A stretch of 53,881 nt of DNA from Perkinsus olseni. Taxonomy: Eukaryota > Perkinsozoa > Perkinsida > Perkinsidae. The DNA is taken from assembly GCA_013115135.1 (NCBI GenBank), contig JABANP010000370.1, forward strand, positions 1 to 53,881. The letters run 5' to 3'. The notes below the pieces were generated by a model, which saw only the letters and a program-made list of their open reading frames with translations, was not told the DNA's origin and did not search any database. The position numbers were made by a program, and so were the translations under genes. Positions within the stretch are counted from its first letter, which is position 1. Each line of letters begins with the position of its first letter. Positions 42,424 to 53,881 of the stretch are shown here, in pieces.

Positions 42424-45400
42424 CTACAGACTAGCGCTGAAGACAATTCCCCTTCGTAGTTTTGTTCGGCCCTCGACCATCTTCTCTTCGAGCTCCTTAT
42501 GGCCGATCAGTTTCGCCGCCATACCTACGACAAGACGATGGCACGGGGAATCCAAGGCTGAAGGACGACCACGGCGAGACACTGCCGAAGACACAGTACC
42601 ACAATTTTCGTAATTCGTAGCGTACAGCAGTAGGCCTTACCAAGTTCTCTGAGGAGCTCCTCCAGGCGTCTCATGACCCTGACGACGCTGCCTTCATACA
42701 TCTCGCAAGTCTGCATGATGTCCTTGAACGGCTTGCCTTCCATCCAGGCCACCACTGCCGGGACCAGCTGCGGGCGGATGTGGTCCTCGACATAGGTGCT
42801 AGTGTCAACGCCAGCCACCTTGCACTCCTGAAGAGAACAACCACGCTCCCTTCTCAGACACCCCAACAGCAGCTGCGACAATTACCGCCATCACGGTGGC
42901 CACATCCTGAGCGATGACCTTCATCTTGTCCAAGGCCTTGGCCAAATCAGCGTTATCAGGCGTTCTGAGAGGAGAAAGGATGGTCCGAACGCTGCTCCCA
43001 TGGGGCTGCTGCCTTACGTTGCATCTTCCGACTTCTCATCGAGTATCAAACAGGAACAGAGGGCGGCGATGTGCTCAGCCTGAAGGAGGGCGACGTGGCC
43101 ACAGTGAGCCAACAAGGGGGGTGACCACGTCCTACCGACATCCCTTCGAAGACGTTATTGAAGACGAGCTCAGTGAGGAGAATCTCGTCACACGACGAGA
43201 TCTCGCAGGCCAGTTTACCCTGCATCAACCGACCACGATGACAACGCCGTGCAGCAGCGGTGTGGCGGTACTCACCTTCTCCAGGACAACATTATTCCGG
43301 TCTACGAAGCCGAGACGACGAAGGACGCGCTTCATCGACCGCAGCTCGTCACGCAGAATCTGAGAAGACCTGAGACCCGCGCTCCTGCCCCACCTAGACC
43401 TACCACAGTGTTCTGATTCTTCAGAATGTCCGCGCACTTCGTCTGTTCCTCGTGGAGATGCACCCGCTTCGTGAAGAGATCCATCAGCCTGACGACAGCA
43501 GTGACCGAGACACCATCACCAGCGCCAGCAGCAAGGACTCACTGAGATCTCTCCGCCTGGGGCACCGTCATCAGTCGGTTGGACAACTTCGCGTTCTCGG
43601 CGTTCTTCATTTTCTTCGACACTTCACCGAACTCCTCACCATCAATCTTCATCTCATTGACAGGGTCCAGCTCGGGCAGCCCATGGGCCTTGAAGTTGTC
43701 ATGGTTCAACTAAGGCGAGCAAAGATCTCATAACAGCAAAGACGCTCTCAATTTTACGATGGCCTTGAGCATGTTCTTGCACTGTGTCTTCACTGCCTCC
43801 GTACGGTTGTGTGGCTCCTGGGCAGCCTGCGGAAGCTGACCCCGAATCCTGCTGATCTTGTGCAGCGACCGCAGCGGCACACTCCGAACCACGCCTTCCT
43901 CTGTAAGACCGATGGTGACCAGCCGCCAGAAGTGATCAGTACTACCATCAATGCAATCTACGACGTAGCTGTTATCGAGATCTGCGGCGCCCTTATCCTC
44001 GGCGAGCTTATCGCACTTGATAACCATAGCCCAGTCACCTGCCTCAACCGTCACAACTTGCTCAGTCCCCCACCTTCCTACCATCCTTCGAGAGGCTGAT
44101 GAGTCGGCCAGGGTTCATGAAGGGTATGGCGTACTTCGGCAGAGTGACTATCTTCCTCCGCTCCTCTACGGCGCTAGCGAGATCCTGGTCCGCTTGGAAG
44201 GCATCAGTCAAGGCCTGAGGACTTCCCATTCTCTGCGACATTGCGATGCGAAGTTTTTACCATTTTGACATCGAAGTTCATCTTCTGGGAGGCCTCACTA
44301 GTGACCTTGTTCAGCTCTTCAGAGGCATCCTCGAGCTTATGGCTGAGCTCCGAGTGCTGAGGAGAGCATCGTCACGCGCCACGAAATTATCAGGGAGAGG
44401 AGAGGCTACTACCCGCTCCTTAGCCGCTATACATCCCTTGTCCTTCTGGAACTGCGAGAAACTCCTCTCAAGGAGGTAGTTCGGGTCCACACCTATACGA
44501 CCACCACATCGTGGCTAATACTGGAGCCAGTGAGCCCGTGAGCGATTATACCGATCAGGGTAACAGAAAGTTCGCGCCACTGCCCTTTTTCTATAAGATA
44601 TTTCCGAACGTGTTCCATAGAGCACCGCGATCCTCAAGATCTTCTGCGGCACTACTACCACCACTACTGCTCACCTTCCAGTCTGAGCATATTGAGAAGC
44701 ATATTGTAGCCGAGGTAGAACTGACTGTCCAACCGACTTGCATCACCTGCATAAAGCAGAAAAGCTCCCCGCGGTTGATTCGAACCCGGGGCCCCTGAGG
44801 GCTTAGGCTATTACAACGACCATATACCCTGCTAGACTACCACCACTGTAACGCCTCACCCTCCTACCGAGGAACATGTCCTTAGCCGTATTGGGCTCCA
44901 CCTTATCCGTGAGCATGATGATGACCAAACCCTTGTCATCCTTCCCTCGTCGACCTACGCAGCAGGCATCATCTCCTCAAAAGGCCCACCCCAGCCGTAC
45001 CAGCACGCCCAGCCATCTGAATGTACTCCCCGCTATTCAGCGTCCTACGCTCAATACCATCCCACTTCTGGATCTGAGGTGAAGAAGGCTTCCGAGCAGC
45101 AACAGCTGAGGCCTGCCCTACCGAAGTGAAAACGACCGTCTTGGCCGGCATGTTGACGCCCATGGCGAAGGTCTCCGTACAGAAGAGGACCTGAGGGAGA
45201 TGGTAGCATTGACAACGGTGGTCGTGGCGATATACCTTAATGAGGTTCTCCTGGAAGAGGATTTCAACGATCTCCTTGAGGATCGGCAACAGACCACCGT
45301 GATGGATACCAATGCCTCTCGATAGGAAGCCGAGCATGGACTGGATCTGCTGCAGCTCTCTGTCCTCAGGACCTATCAAGACAGTCCAGATCCCGCAAAC

Positions 45401-47391
45401 TCTCGAAGGAAGGATCCTCGGGGCGCTCATCGACTAGCCTACATCGTCCGGAAATAGGTTCTCTTTTTTTGACGCTACTACCTCCTCAAAAGTTTACCAC
45501 CACTACGATTCCTGCGCCATGTCGTTGAGAAAGAGAATCCGAAGCCTCGCTATCCCATATAAGACGAGAACGAGGTCCCTTCTGCCGAGGGCTTACTCAG
45601 GGTTGCCATAGCGTTCTCGAAGACATCCCCAATGAGGGCCTTCTCGTCCTGCGTGACTAGGTCAATGTTCCGCAACACCAACGCGTTCTGCTCACACTCC
45701 TTCTTGCTGAAGGCGAATACTATGACCTGTGGAGACAGGCGTCTGCCTAGCGTCTAGTGAGGACAACATCCGTACCGGCATGTAGGCTCTATCAGAGCAC
45801 ATCCTGACGACCTTGAGGAGGTCGCTATTCTTGGTATGCTGCTGCTGTTTCTTCTTGTTGCTCTTCAGACCTACTGACCCCGATACGCCCCCTCGCCGTC
45901 CTCAGCACCACTACTACCCTTAGTGCTCTGGGAGGCCTGCTCGGTATTCTTCTCCAGAATCTCCACCGCTTTACCGTAGTTATCTTCTCGGAACTTACCC
46001 TGATCGACCCGAAGCCATCTCTCCCAAGTCGCGTGTCACCACCACCGCTACTACCTTCTCGTCCACAGTAAGATAAACACCATCGCCCATGCTAGGATAC
46101 ACATAGTGCTGCAAAGGGACGGGCCTGAACGGACGAATGAAGGCCCTTCGAGAAGGGCACAGGAGAAGGGGCACCTGTAGTCCGTATAAATAAGATGGCA
46201 AGGCTGATGCTTGATACGGCAGATCCACTCGGCGAACTCCCTCGCATTGGGAATAGTGGCCGACAAGAAAACGAATCTTACGGTATCAGGAAGGAGGATC
46301 CTGAGCAGTGAAAATTTCCAACCCCATGCAAGACGGCTGTCGTCTGTCTACATGGTTTCCTCCCAGACCACGCCTCGGTCTCTGTCCCTCATGTAATGGA
46401 CCTCATCGAAGATCACCCACTTCACCTCGCGGCATACATCGCTGCCCCGGTACAGCATCGACCTGGCAAGTGTAGATAAAAAGATACGCCCCCACGCCTC
46501 CGACCAACCTCAAGATCTCAGTGGTCATGATCATGCAGCTAGCATTGGGGTTGATGGTAACATCACCGGTCATGAGCCCAACGTCGCTGCCAAACTCATC
46601 AGCGAGATCACGATACTTCTGGTTACTAAAAAGGAGAACTCAATGCAACCGGAGCCTTAGATTATAGTACCTCAAGGCCTTGATGGGGGAGGTGTAAATA
46701 ACCCTCTGGTTGTCACGCATACTCATAGCGATCGCGTACTCAGCCACGGTGGTCTTACCGGCAGAGGTATGTGCAGAGACCAGTACCTGCTCGCCAACGA
46801 CAGCTCTATCACGCTGGTGGCTCTCGATGCTCCTACGGATTCGCTCCGTTCCAGACACGATACAGCCTCGGACTGGAAGCGATCGAGGGTGTACGGGTAG
46901 GTCTTCGCCGGCTCTCCTTCATACCTATATCAAGGACCTCTAGGGCGAGGATGCCCGGCTGGCTGTACTACTTCGGGAGGCGTTTCTCCTTGGCCCAGTT
47001 CGCTGGTAATATACACTCATGTAAGCAGTTCTCCCCCGACGGATAAGCTTCGTGCGTGACCTGTTGAAAGCAGTCCACCACGCCTAGGGCCCCTGAGCTC
47101 GGGCCTGTACCTCAGACATGAGCTCCTCGGCCCTCCCCTGCTCAGCTTCTTCAGGGCTCTCTCCCGATGCCGCCTCGTCAGTCGACGAACGGACTGCCTT
47201 GGTTGGAGGCTCTTCGGTTGATTCGCTATTAGACGGGGATCGTGGCCGGGCTGCATTACGGAGAGATACCCTTCCCTCCCAAGTTACCCTTCCCTATTAC
47301 CAGCCTTTACGTCAGGGATCGCTTCAGCCTGCTCCTCCTCCTGAGGCACTTCACCGTCAAATACGTCGAAGAGATCGTCTTCAGTAGCCAT
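42424..47391 (-). CDS. MTR4: MTR4/SKI2-type DExH RNA helicase of the nuclear exosome
   Basis: Well over 20 small exons from ATG 47389-47391 ([20 protein letters not shown]) to TAG 42424. It unwinds RNA 3'-5' to feed the exosome, normally in the nucleus. Landmarks in order on minus: [16 protein letters not shown] (46.9 kb, Q-motif region), [12 protein letters not shown] (Walker A, 46.78 kb; completed by splicing out 51 bases), [35 protein letters not shown] (DEVH box, 46.4 kb), [18 protein letters not shown] (46.25 kb), [71 protein letters not shown] (45.0 kb), LERSFSQFQ, a KOW/arch segment ([16 protein letters not shown], 44.0 kb), [10 protein letters not shown] and the DSHCT end ([32 protein letters not shown], last exon ending [10 protein letters not shown]). 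The DPVNEM and arch segments favour MTR4 over SKI2. Individual exon borders are inferred, most by motif continuity. Confidence 0.93.
44747..44867 (-). other. Intron of MTR4 with GC hairpin and tRNA-like B box
   Basis: The 121-base intron between MFLG and [14 protein letters not shown] carries, on the sense strand, a strong hairpin (CCCCGGGTT pairs with AACC-G-CGGGG) whose loop region contains GGTTCGAATC, identical to a tRNA B box, followed by TTTT. An A-box-like TAGTCTAGCAGGG lies about 45 bases upstream. The T-arm and acceptor stem do not form, so I do not call a tRNA. Confidence 0.45.
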
Positions 47392-47585
47392 AGTGAATCA
47401 AGCAGCTGTAGGGCAAGAGTGAAGCACGATCCCCGCTCATCGAACCACGGGAAAACCCATATTTCCAAAGAATGTAGCCATTTTATAAAGAACGTTCGCG
47501 CTCGCCCGGGAGAGGATGGGGACTACGCTTTTGACTCTCGGATAACCTATGACCTATAGCCCTAGGCCTCCGGGTTTGAGGTGAT

Positions 47586-47604
47586 GGTCGCCCGAAGGGC
47601 GACC
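47586..47604. repeat. Short perfect hairpin upstream of MTR4
   Basis: GGTCGCCC (47586-47593), loop GAA, GGGCGACC (47597-47604): eight GC-rich pairs. It sits about 200 bases upstream of the helicase ATG. Confidence 0.8.
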
Positions 47605-47826
47605 TGAGTCGGGTTTCGGGTTGACGGGGGTTACGGTCAGTACTCCACTAGGTCTTTTTTCCTTTAGGTTTTCTCCTTCTTTAGATTTTCACCGTCTACC
47701 TCGAACCACAGCAGTACGCCATGAACGACAATGCTGCGAATCTACCCGCGATCCGAAGAACTAGCGGCCGCCCTAATGATCGAAATGCTGCGCGTTCATC
47801 ATGGACTAACTCCAAAACTCTGGGGG

Positions 47827-47934
47827 TGTTCAATAGACCTCTCCTGAGTTTCAGGAGCGCTCCCAGGATTGAATTTAACGTGTAAAATACGATCCTGGGA
47901 GCGTTCTTGAAACTCAGGAGAGATCTATTGAACA
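47827..47934. repeat. Long imperfect inverted repeat (43-base arms, 22-base loop)
   Basis: Arm 1 is 47827-47869 and arm 2 is 47892-47934; the arms match at 40 of 43 positions as inverted copies. The loop is AT-rich (47870-47891). There is no open frame across it and no obvious target duplication beside it. It could be a small foldback transposon or encode a hairpin RNA. Confidence 0.85.
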
Positions 47935-49481
47935 CGCGGTCTGTATCGATTCTGAGGTTCAGAGTAACTTTATTTAACTGGAGGTACTGGTTTACTCAAG
48001 AAACCTGAAGAGGCTTTTCTAGTATCTAGGCCTGTGACGGGTGTTGCCAGATCCCGAAGTGGCGCTTTGAGAGCGCGTCGAAGGCATCATGCGACGCCCT
48101 ACACTCCACGAGCCCGTATGCTCGACTGCGCTAGGCGCCCCATCATCAGCTCTCGGCATTCCGTCATAATGAACCCCATCCTGCATCAACTCTAATATCA
48201 ACCTCTGAAATACAGATCTGAGCTTTGGTTTGCTTTCTCTTTGAAGCCGTAGCTTGTTCGCTGCGGAAAGGTAGGGAGGATGAGACCTTCTTTCATCCCG
48301 GCATCCTGTGCGATCTATTCAACCACAGCCTCAGTGGGTGGCAGTAGTGACAGGTCTGCTGACCAGATCAGCCTACCTCTTATGATGGGACTTGTCGTTT
48401 TACTTGAGGAAAGCGCTTAATTAAGGTCCTACTTCTCGTCTTTTCGGCATTGTTATCAAGGAGCACTATTACTCTGTTCAGTTTTCCGTCCAAGAAGGGG
48501 CTCTCTAGCATCGTAAGTTCGAATCTTACACGGGGCGACAGCTCGTTAGTCTCCAGACTCATAGCAATAAATATGTGAAAGGGCTCCAACAGTGTCCGCG
48601 GTATGGCGACTTTGTTAGTGGAGCAAGATACTCATCAGTTTGAAGAGTGGTGATTGGTGTACTGCTGGATTCGCCTCTTTTGTCGGGTGTTCCTAAACGT
48701 GTACGTGTGATGGCTCGGGCTGTAGTGTCGTGTCTGCTCAGCAGGTGAATCGAGCGTAATATCGACTGCTAATCGGCTTACATCCCGAACGAAAGTCATG
48801 GTGGTCGTTAACGGTCTGCTTCTGTCTTAACTGGACCAGTACGCCCAGGCCCGGTGACTCGGCAGCGTAGTCGTGCAAAATGCTTATGGCAACCAGATCA
48901 GGTATGGTTAGCGCGGGTCGAACGTGACCAGTGACGAGGGGGAGATGGTCGGACGCGAGTACTGATGAGTTGATTGATGAGTCGGGCGTTCAGCCCTCAT
49001 GCTGATGGGGCAAAAACCAGTCCTGTCGACCGAGGTGGAGGCAAATTGTTTCTGCCTGTCATCGGCGTCCGTACGCTCATTTTGGGAGATTATTATGTGA
49101 CGCGAGTCGCCCCACGTGACATGCTGCAGCCGCCACGCTCTTTCCGTCGGCGCTCTTTCTGTGGCATATCAGTTCTCCTGCGCAATGTTTTCAGAGAAGA
49201 CCGGAAGTTTTGGGTGGGTTTTCGGGAGAGGTATGATTGAGAGAATGCGTCGAAGCGGTTGCGCGGACTACATTCATAGATCAGTTCGGTTTCTGATGGT
49301 ATACTTTGCCCCTCCTGGTCCAGCTCGGAACGAGCCGGGACAGAACATAGCGACGACGATGTTGGCGATCATAGCAAGGAGCCCCAGACTGGGCGGAGGG
49401 GGCCCGGAGACGTCATCAGCGTCAGGCAGCAACGTGCAGGGTGAGGAAAAGTTTCGCGAAGACTCGACGAGAATAGTAAAA

Positions 49482-49555
49482 TACTGGAACCGAGAATCGA
49501 ACTCGGGACCTACTGCGTGTTAGGCAGTCGTCATAACCAACTAGACCATTCCAGC
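49482..49555 (-). tRNA. tRNA-Val (anticodon AAC)
   Basis: The minus strand folds into a full cloverleaf of 74 bases: acceptor GCTGGAA with TTCCAGT (first pair G-U), D-arm GTCTAGTTGGTTATGAC, anticodon stem ACTGC/GCAGT with loop CTAACAC (anticodon AAC, read by valine GUU codons), variable AGGTC, T-arm CCGAG-TTCGATT-CTCGG, and discriminator A. TTTT follows directly, as a Pol III terminator. A-box (TGGTCTAGTTGG) and B-box (GAGTTCGATTC) are good. No intron. Confidence 0.93.
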
Positions 49556-49621
49556 GTTGGCTCACGTCACGCGACACGGCCGTGTTTGAGATGTAAAATG
49601 CCTCATGTGTCTACCTCTCAG

Positions 49622-50460
49622 GCTCACTCCTGCGAAATTTGGCGCACGGAGAATGTACAATCCTCCCTGCACTAGAAGACCTCGTCGGCATCCTTTCCGA
49701 CGACGAGGTCGACGCAGCTTTCGGGCCTAATAGCTCCTCACGAACTCTATCTAACCCTGAACCTGCCGATGTATTGAACTCAGTAAGAAACTCGCCGAAG
49801 TGCCCGTCCCTGCAGTGCTCTCTCAGTATGCACCGGAGAATATTCTTGACTACTATGCGAGATGCCACTGGAAAGAAGCCAGCCGGTCAATGGACGCGGA
49901 ACTAGACGACACCATCGCACAACTAGATGATTTCCTGTCGTCTCTCTACGCCAGCGAGGGTTACGAGGAGACCTCGAGTAGTGCCTTTGGAATGCTCGAT
50001 CCCTATCAGAGCGATCATCTGAGGAATCCGCATCGACCCAAGCGAATCGTCTTCGTCATCGTGGCAGGCACTTCTCCCAGAGGAGACGGGAGTGGACGCA
50101 TTTCGAGTAGCAGAGGCGAACACGCCCGTAGAAGTACACCTTGCAACACACCAGGCTCCCGCCTTATCAGATGGTCTCAGATCGATACGAGGGTCGATTC
50201 ACTAGGGAGGCCTTGCTTCGAAAGCTTCATCCCGGCCTCGCACGCTATCTAGCGCAACCCAATCCCAACCTCGCACGTGAACAGAGAGAGTACATGGCAA
50301 AACTGGCAAGGGTAGGAATGACTCAACCTTGTTTTCACTATCCGCTGCGCTGGTGTTTCAGAGAGCCAGCTTCGGTGACCCGTCCGATGAGCCTCGAGAC
50401 GCCTTGTCTGACTTGCGAACGGTGCTGAGGCGAATTGCAGAGAAATTAAGTGACCAGTAG
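49622..50460 (+). CDS. Hypothetical helical protein, multi-exon
   Basis: Coding-like blocks in a row: from an acceptor at 49620-49621 (CTCTCAG) LLRNLAHGECTILPALEDL and ILSDDEVDAAFG; then LDYYARCHWKEASRSMDAEL and DDTIAQLDDFLSSLYA (49,830-49,960); EETGVDAFRVAEANTPVE (50,080-50,130); VSDRYEGRFTREALLRKLHP and LAREQREYMAKLAR (to 50,311); and the last exon 50362-50460, RASFGDPSDEPRDALSDLRT to TAG. The final intron 50312-50361 (50 bases) and the one before it (donor GAA/GTACAC, acceptor TATCAG/ATG) close in phase. The protein is helical and charged, without signal or membrane segments. No family recognised. The 5' exon with the start codon and the junctions near 49,790 and 50,060 are unresolved. Confidence 0.5.
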
Positions 50461-51145
50461 CCTCATGCTAGCTGATATTTGTGATGGGTAGGTACCACAT
50501 GATCGACCGCTTTCGGGCCGGCCAGCGGACACTCCAAGGTAAGCCCTGTTCGAGAGGTCTCTGGACGTCGTCTGTCTGATGCACTCGGGCGGCCATTGCT
50601 ATGCATATCCTAGCTCTTCGAGTTCTGGATATCGCAGATACGGAGAAGAAACAGAGTCCAGCAGACTCCAGAGACATCAGCGAGTAGATGTACCTTCTGT
50701 TGGAGGAAGCCAGAGGAAAAAGAAGGTCAGACCTCCTCATGGCTACCATGTTACCAGGAAAACCGTCTCTGCTGTTTTTACAGGTGCGACCGAACCTCAA
50801 CCTCGCCCCACCATGGAGGGGATGACCCACACAGGGATGAGTGACATGCTACCATTCGGAACTATTGGTGTTGACAACACCGTGTTGTTACCACACTTCG
50901 CAGTAATCACCAATGTGTTGCGTCTTGAGGTTTCCCGTATAAATCTTCGATCACTACCAGTCTTGGATTCAGACGACTGCGAAGAAAAGGTCCCGTAAGG
51001 CCTTTATTACACCCGGTCGAATACACATTCGTGTGACTGAACGCAAGTCTTCTGACGTGCAATTATACTTATCACTGATAGAACTCCTAGGCACTGCACG
51101 AGAACAGTACTGCAATAAGTTGTCTTATAACGAGGACGACGACGC
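50461..51145. other. Intergenic or unresolved short gene
   Basis: A plus frame of 139 codons (50,579-50,998) overlaps a plus stretch starting MHILALRVLDIADTEKKQSP (50,601) and, after a stop, MYLLLEEARGKRRSDLLMAT; both look coding-like but could not be joined. A minus frame of 120 codons is probably a shadow. The right part is AT-rich and precedes the hydrolase stop. Confidence 0.3.
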
Positions 51146-53557
51146 TTAGAAGGGCATGATAGCACTCGCTATCGAAAGGATGGTCGTGTTCATCATCGGC
51201 AATGCTTGCCCAACGTGAGTGTTCAATAGCGTTGGCGACTTAGCGAAGACGATCGGCACCAACTGAAGGGATAAAGCGCGATGTTACGGCTGCGAAGACC
51301 CCTGCGGATGTCACCTGTTCAATGAGAGGGTCTTTGCCTCCTCTGATGGGGCATTCGACAATAGGGTCAGAATGACCACAGCCCGGTAGCACCTTGAAGG
51401 TCACGTGCCTGCTCATCAGAATTCTAGCAATCGAAGATCTTCACCCCAGCATCGTTATTACTGTACACCGCAATACTGCAGGGCCTTCTTGAATTGGACC
51501 GAAGACTCAATCGGCACAGTGACATCAGCATCACCTGATTAATCATCAACACTTAACAGGAATCCTTCCGTCGACAGCCACTACCGTGGAACAAATAGAT
51601 TTCGGGCAGCCTGTGCATGGCAGCTTTGCTCTTCCCTGTGGACTCGGAGAGAATCCTAGTAGGCGATACTCGGAACAAATCATGGCCCATCATTGCCATA
51701 ACGACATTGGAGTACCTGAGTAGCAGTAAGCCCTCGACTACCGGACAGAGGGGCACCAGATGCCATTACAATCCTCGGCTGTTGAGATGGGGCACCATAG
51801 AGATCATGTCGTAGGGCCCTGATATGCCTACAAAGGCCCTGATCTCGCTCAACGACCACATCTCGTTCAACTCCACATTCTTCACGGCGGCCTGACAACA
51901 GCGGCGGGAGTGAACCGCAAGCTCGATACCAGTACGAGTACCTTCTCCTCTCTAATGGCCTTATTTATGAGTAACTAAGCAGGGCGACCAGAGTCAGACA
52001 ATGCTGTCAGGAGTGATACTATCGCCTACCAGCGCCAGCATATGGGCTCCTGCGCTCTGTCCAGTGAGCACAACATTGGATATATCACCGCCGTAGCGGT
52101 CAGCATTCTCGAACACCCAACTGATGCATGATAGATGAACACAGCCCATGGGGCCCGACGGAACATCCTTACTTGATGCAGTTGTTAACATCCTCAATCA
52201 TGTCATCAATTTTACCCTGGGGGAAGTTGCGGTAATCAGGGGCAATAAAAAGAGCGCCCCTTTCGAAGCCCAGACGTCGACCCATGCAAGCTGACCATGC
52301 ACGGAACCTATCACCGATGATGCGTTGAAGCAGTACAGTCGCGATGGACCCGAACGCTTACCCGATAACCCAGGCACCTCCCATGACATTGATGACAATA
52401 GGGAGCTTCTTCTGGCGACGCTTCTCTGGCGGGTCCAAATAGTAGTCAGCAGGGAGGTAAATATCCAGCTGGTTTCGGCCATTAGGGCCATATCGTATCC
52501 CGCGGAGCACCTAGGAGCCTCTTCTAAGGCAGGCATGGTAGAGGTATCAAGGGTGCTTACGTTAGGGCTGAGAGTCCACCAACTACCAACCTTCACCACC
52601 GCTGGCATGATGAGAACTGCGAAGACGACAAGTCGCATGAACATAACGTATCTGATGGGGAGCGTATCTTTGTGTACAACGACAGACGAGGAGGAGCCTA
52701 CGCTTGCAGACCGGTGCCGAAAAACTTGAGCAAAATGCTAGCCTCATGCATCAACCACGGGAACTCCTCGACTACGACGTGCAAAAATCTAAAAGGCAGC
52801 AGACGTGAGCTCAGAGCGAGACTGCTGGGGTGACTAGCAATACCTCGAAAGCATGGAAGGGAAGTACATGACCCAATCAGGGATCCAACTCTCTTCCTCT
52901 TCACCGTCACTCTCATCCTTATCGGTCGGATAGTACCTGCGATAGCAGCCAAAACTAGCAGGTAGGAGAGTACGGAACGTTATTACGGTTTGAGCCAATG
53001 AAGCTCTCTGTCGTAGTTGGACCCGACCTGATGCGTCATTGCCCTTCCAAGAATCTTAGACCGATCCTGAGTACAGCAACTACGTGAGCATCCTTGCACT
53101 TGAGTTATTACCTTCCGAGCCTTCCGTCCTCTCTGCAGGCCACTAGCTGTGGTGACGCTTCTCGTGTAGTGCGGGTGCTCATCACCCAGGGAAGAGAGAC
53201 CTGCCGAGACACACAACCGAGTTGCAACAGCCAGACTACTACCACTCAAATACTACTACCTCTAGGCATGGGACGTCCGGGATGCTTCAACGGCTTGTGT
53301 GTGGGCACATCAGAACCACCAGTAGCGTCCGGAACGACAAGGCTCACTCGGGGGCGCTGCTCACTCTGGGCAACTCCTGCCTTCATTTTGATATCCTCGG
53401 CGGCAGCAGGTCGGTTTTCACTTTTTCTATCAGTCTTTACAGCAGCATCCTTCGCTACGGTGGCCTTCGCGGTGCCCTCAGTTGAGGGTTCGCCGCTGAC
53501 TTCACCAAGCGTAGCCTTCGAGTCAGTGACGGGATGATCGTTGTTCAAATTGGTCAT
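51146..53557 (-). CDS. Alpha/beta hydrolase, isoprenylcysteine methylesterase-like
   Basis: Many small exons from ATG 53557 to TAA 51146. The catalytic module matches prenylcysteine methylesterases (carboxylesterase fold), which remove the methyl ester from prenylated C-terminal cysteine on endomembranes: RNQLDIYLPADYYLD, VINVMGGAWVIG (oxyanion hole, about 52,370), FIAPDYRNFPQGKIDDM, NADRYGGDISNVVLTGQSAG (nucleophile Ser in GQSAGAH, about 52,055), GISGPYDMISMVPHLNSRG, IYLFHG, DADVTVP (catalytic Asp, 51,520) and LPGCGHSDPI (catalytic His, 51,370). The N-terminal part is long and polar (KATVAKDAAVKTDRKSE), then an acidic exon (YPTDKDESDGEEEESWIPDW) and a hydrophobic exon (LVVFAVLIMPAVV) that could anchor the enzyme. 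The C-terminus is also hydrophobic (TILSIASAIMPF). Substrate by analogy only; a general carboxylesterase is the alternative. Exon borders approximate. Confidence 0.87.
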
Positions 53558-53881
53558 AGTGAAAAATGAGAATTTACAGGCAACTTGCGGGCGATAGTAC
53601 TGGTAATCTCTACGAGAGGGCAACAACGCGCCTACCAGCGTACACCGAAAACTAGCGATGAAAAGTGGGACAGTTTGACACAGTAACAAAGATGAGCACT
53701 TCGTTTTACTGAGCCCCCTTTCGTGCGAACTGTGTGGGCGCTTCAGTAGACTGCCTTGGTTCTGTGAGTATCTATCCTCAAGTCCGCCCGGCGACGAGTT
53801 CGTGTCACACTCCCACGGCATCACTGCCCTCCGACGGATAATGCAGCAGTTAACTGGGGCATGCGTTAGAAATGTCGGGTG
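53558..53881. other. Upstream flank of the hydrolase gene
   Basis: No gene seen. The minus frame of the first hydrolase exon stays open upstream of the chosen ATG, so a longer N-terminus is possible but its composition there is not coding-like. Confidence 0.35.

Larger units (their letters stand above)
47392..49481. other. 2.1 kb without a supported protein gene
   Basis: No frame above 90 codons has motifs or splice support. The region holds the upstream side of the MTR4 gene, two hairpins (listed separately) and a tRNA gene at its right edge. An AT-rich pyrimidine-rich patch (47,655-47,690, TTTTTTCCTTTAGG) stands out but is unexplained. Confidence 0.45.

Noticed and set aside
44768..44850. 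Full tRNA gene inside the MTR4 intron
   Set aside because: The B box is perfect but the T-stem and acceptor stem do not pair and no anticodon arm forms; kept only as a tRNA-like element.
48513..48529. Perfect tRNA T-arm-like stem-loop (GTAAG-TTCGAAT-CTTAC)
   Set aside because: No matching acceptor, D-arm or anticodon arm could be found at the right distance on either side.
1..53881. CRISPR array, bacterial operons or integron features
   Set aside because: No regular direct repeats with spacers, and spliced genes throughout show a eukaryotic nuclear sequence.

Overview
This is a nuclear window from a unicellular eukaryote. Genes are split by many small GT-AG introns (most about 34-140 bases) and lie on both strands. 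The mix of proteins (exosome helicase, PHD/extended-PHD protein, sperm-tail PG-rich cilium protein, prenylcysteine-esterase-like hydrolase, cysteine-rich GCC2/GCC3-type multi-membrane receptor, pepsin-like proteases, Ty3/gypsy-like element) fits an alveolate protist. Perkinsus is my best guess; this is an inference from gene content and style, not proven by any marker in the window.

Layout. 1-7 kb: a minus-strand gene for an acidic, threonine-run repeat protein, many short exons. 7-11.3 kb: a small HMG-box-like gene and a multi-exon hypothetical, both plus. 11.35-13 kb: purple acid phosphatase with one frame break. 13.6-15.3 kb: PG-rich (SHIPPO/STPGR) axonemal-type protein. 16.6-36.3 kb: three same-strand, intronless, closely related aspartic proteases (intact, broken, intact). 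Between the first and second lies a cysteine-rich multi-membrane gene (18.9-23.4 kb); between the second and third lies an LTR retrotransposon (28,106-34,816, minus) that itself carries a nested DNA element. 36.8-47.4 kb: four minus-strand genes in a row (coiled-coil protein, PHD-ePHD protein, MFS transporter, MTR4-type helicase). 47.4-53.6 kb: hairpins, a tRNA-Val gene, a hypothetical plus-strand gene, and an alpha/beta hydrolase of the prenylcysteine methylesterase type.

Working together: I see no operon-like pathway. Three housekeeping or regulatory genes (PHD, MFS, MTR4) are packed tail to head on one strand with gaps of tens to a few hundred bases. The protease trio looks like a locally expanding family with homogenised cores. 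The retrotransposon has two LTRs identical apart from one 12-base block, a 4-base target duplication and broken gag and pol, so it is a young copy. Many exon boundaries below were worked out by hand from splice signals and reading-frame phase; where all phases closed I give exact positions, otherwise I say so.
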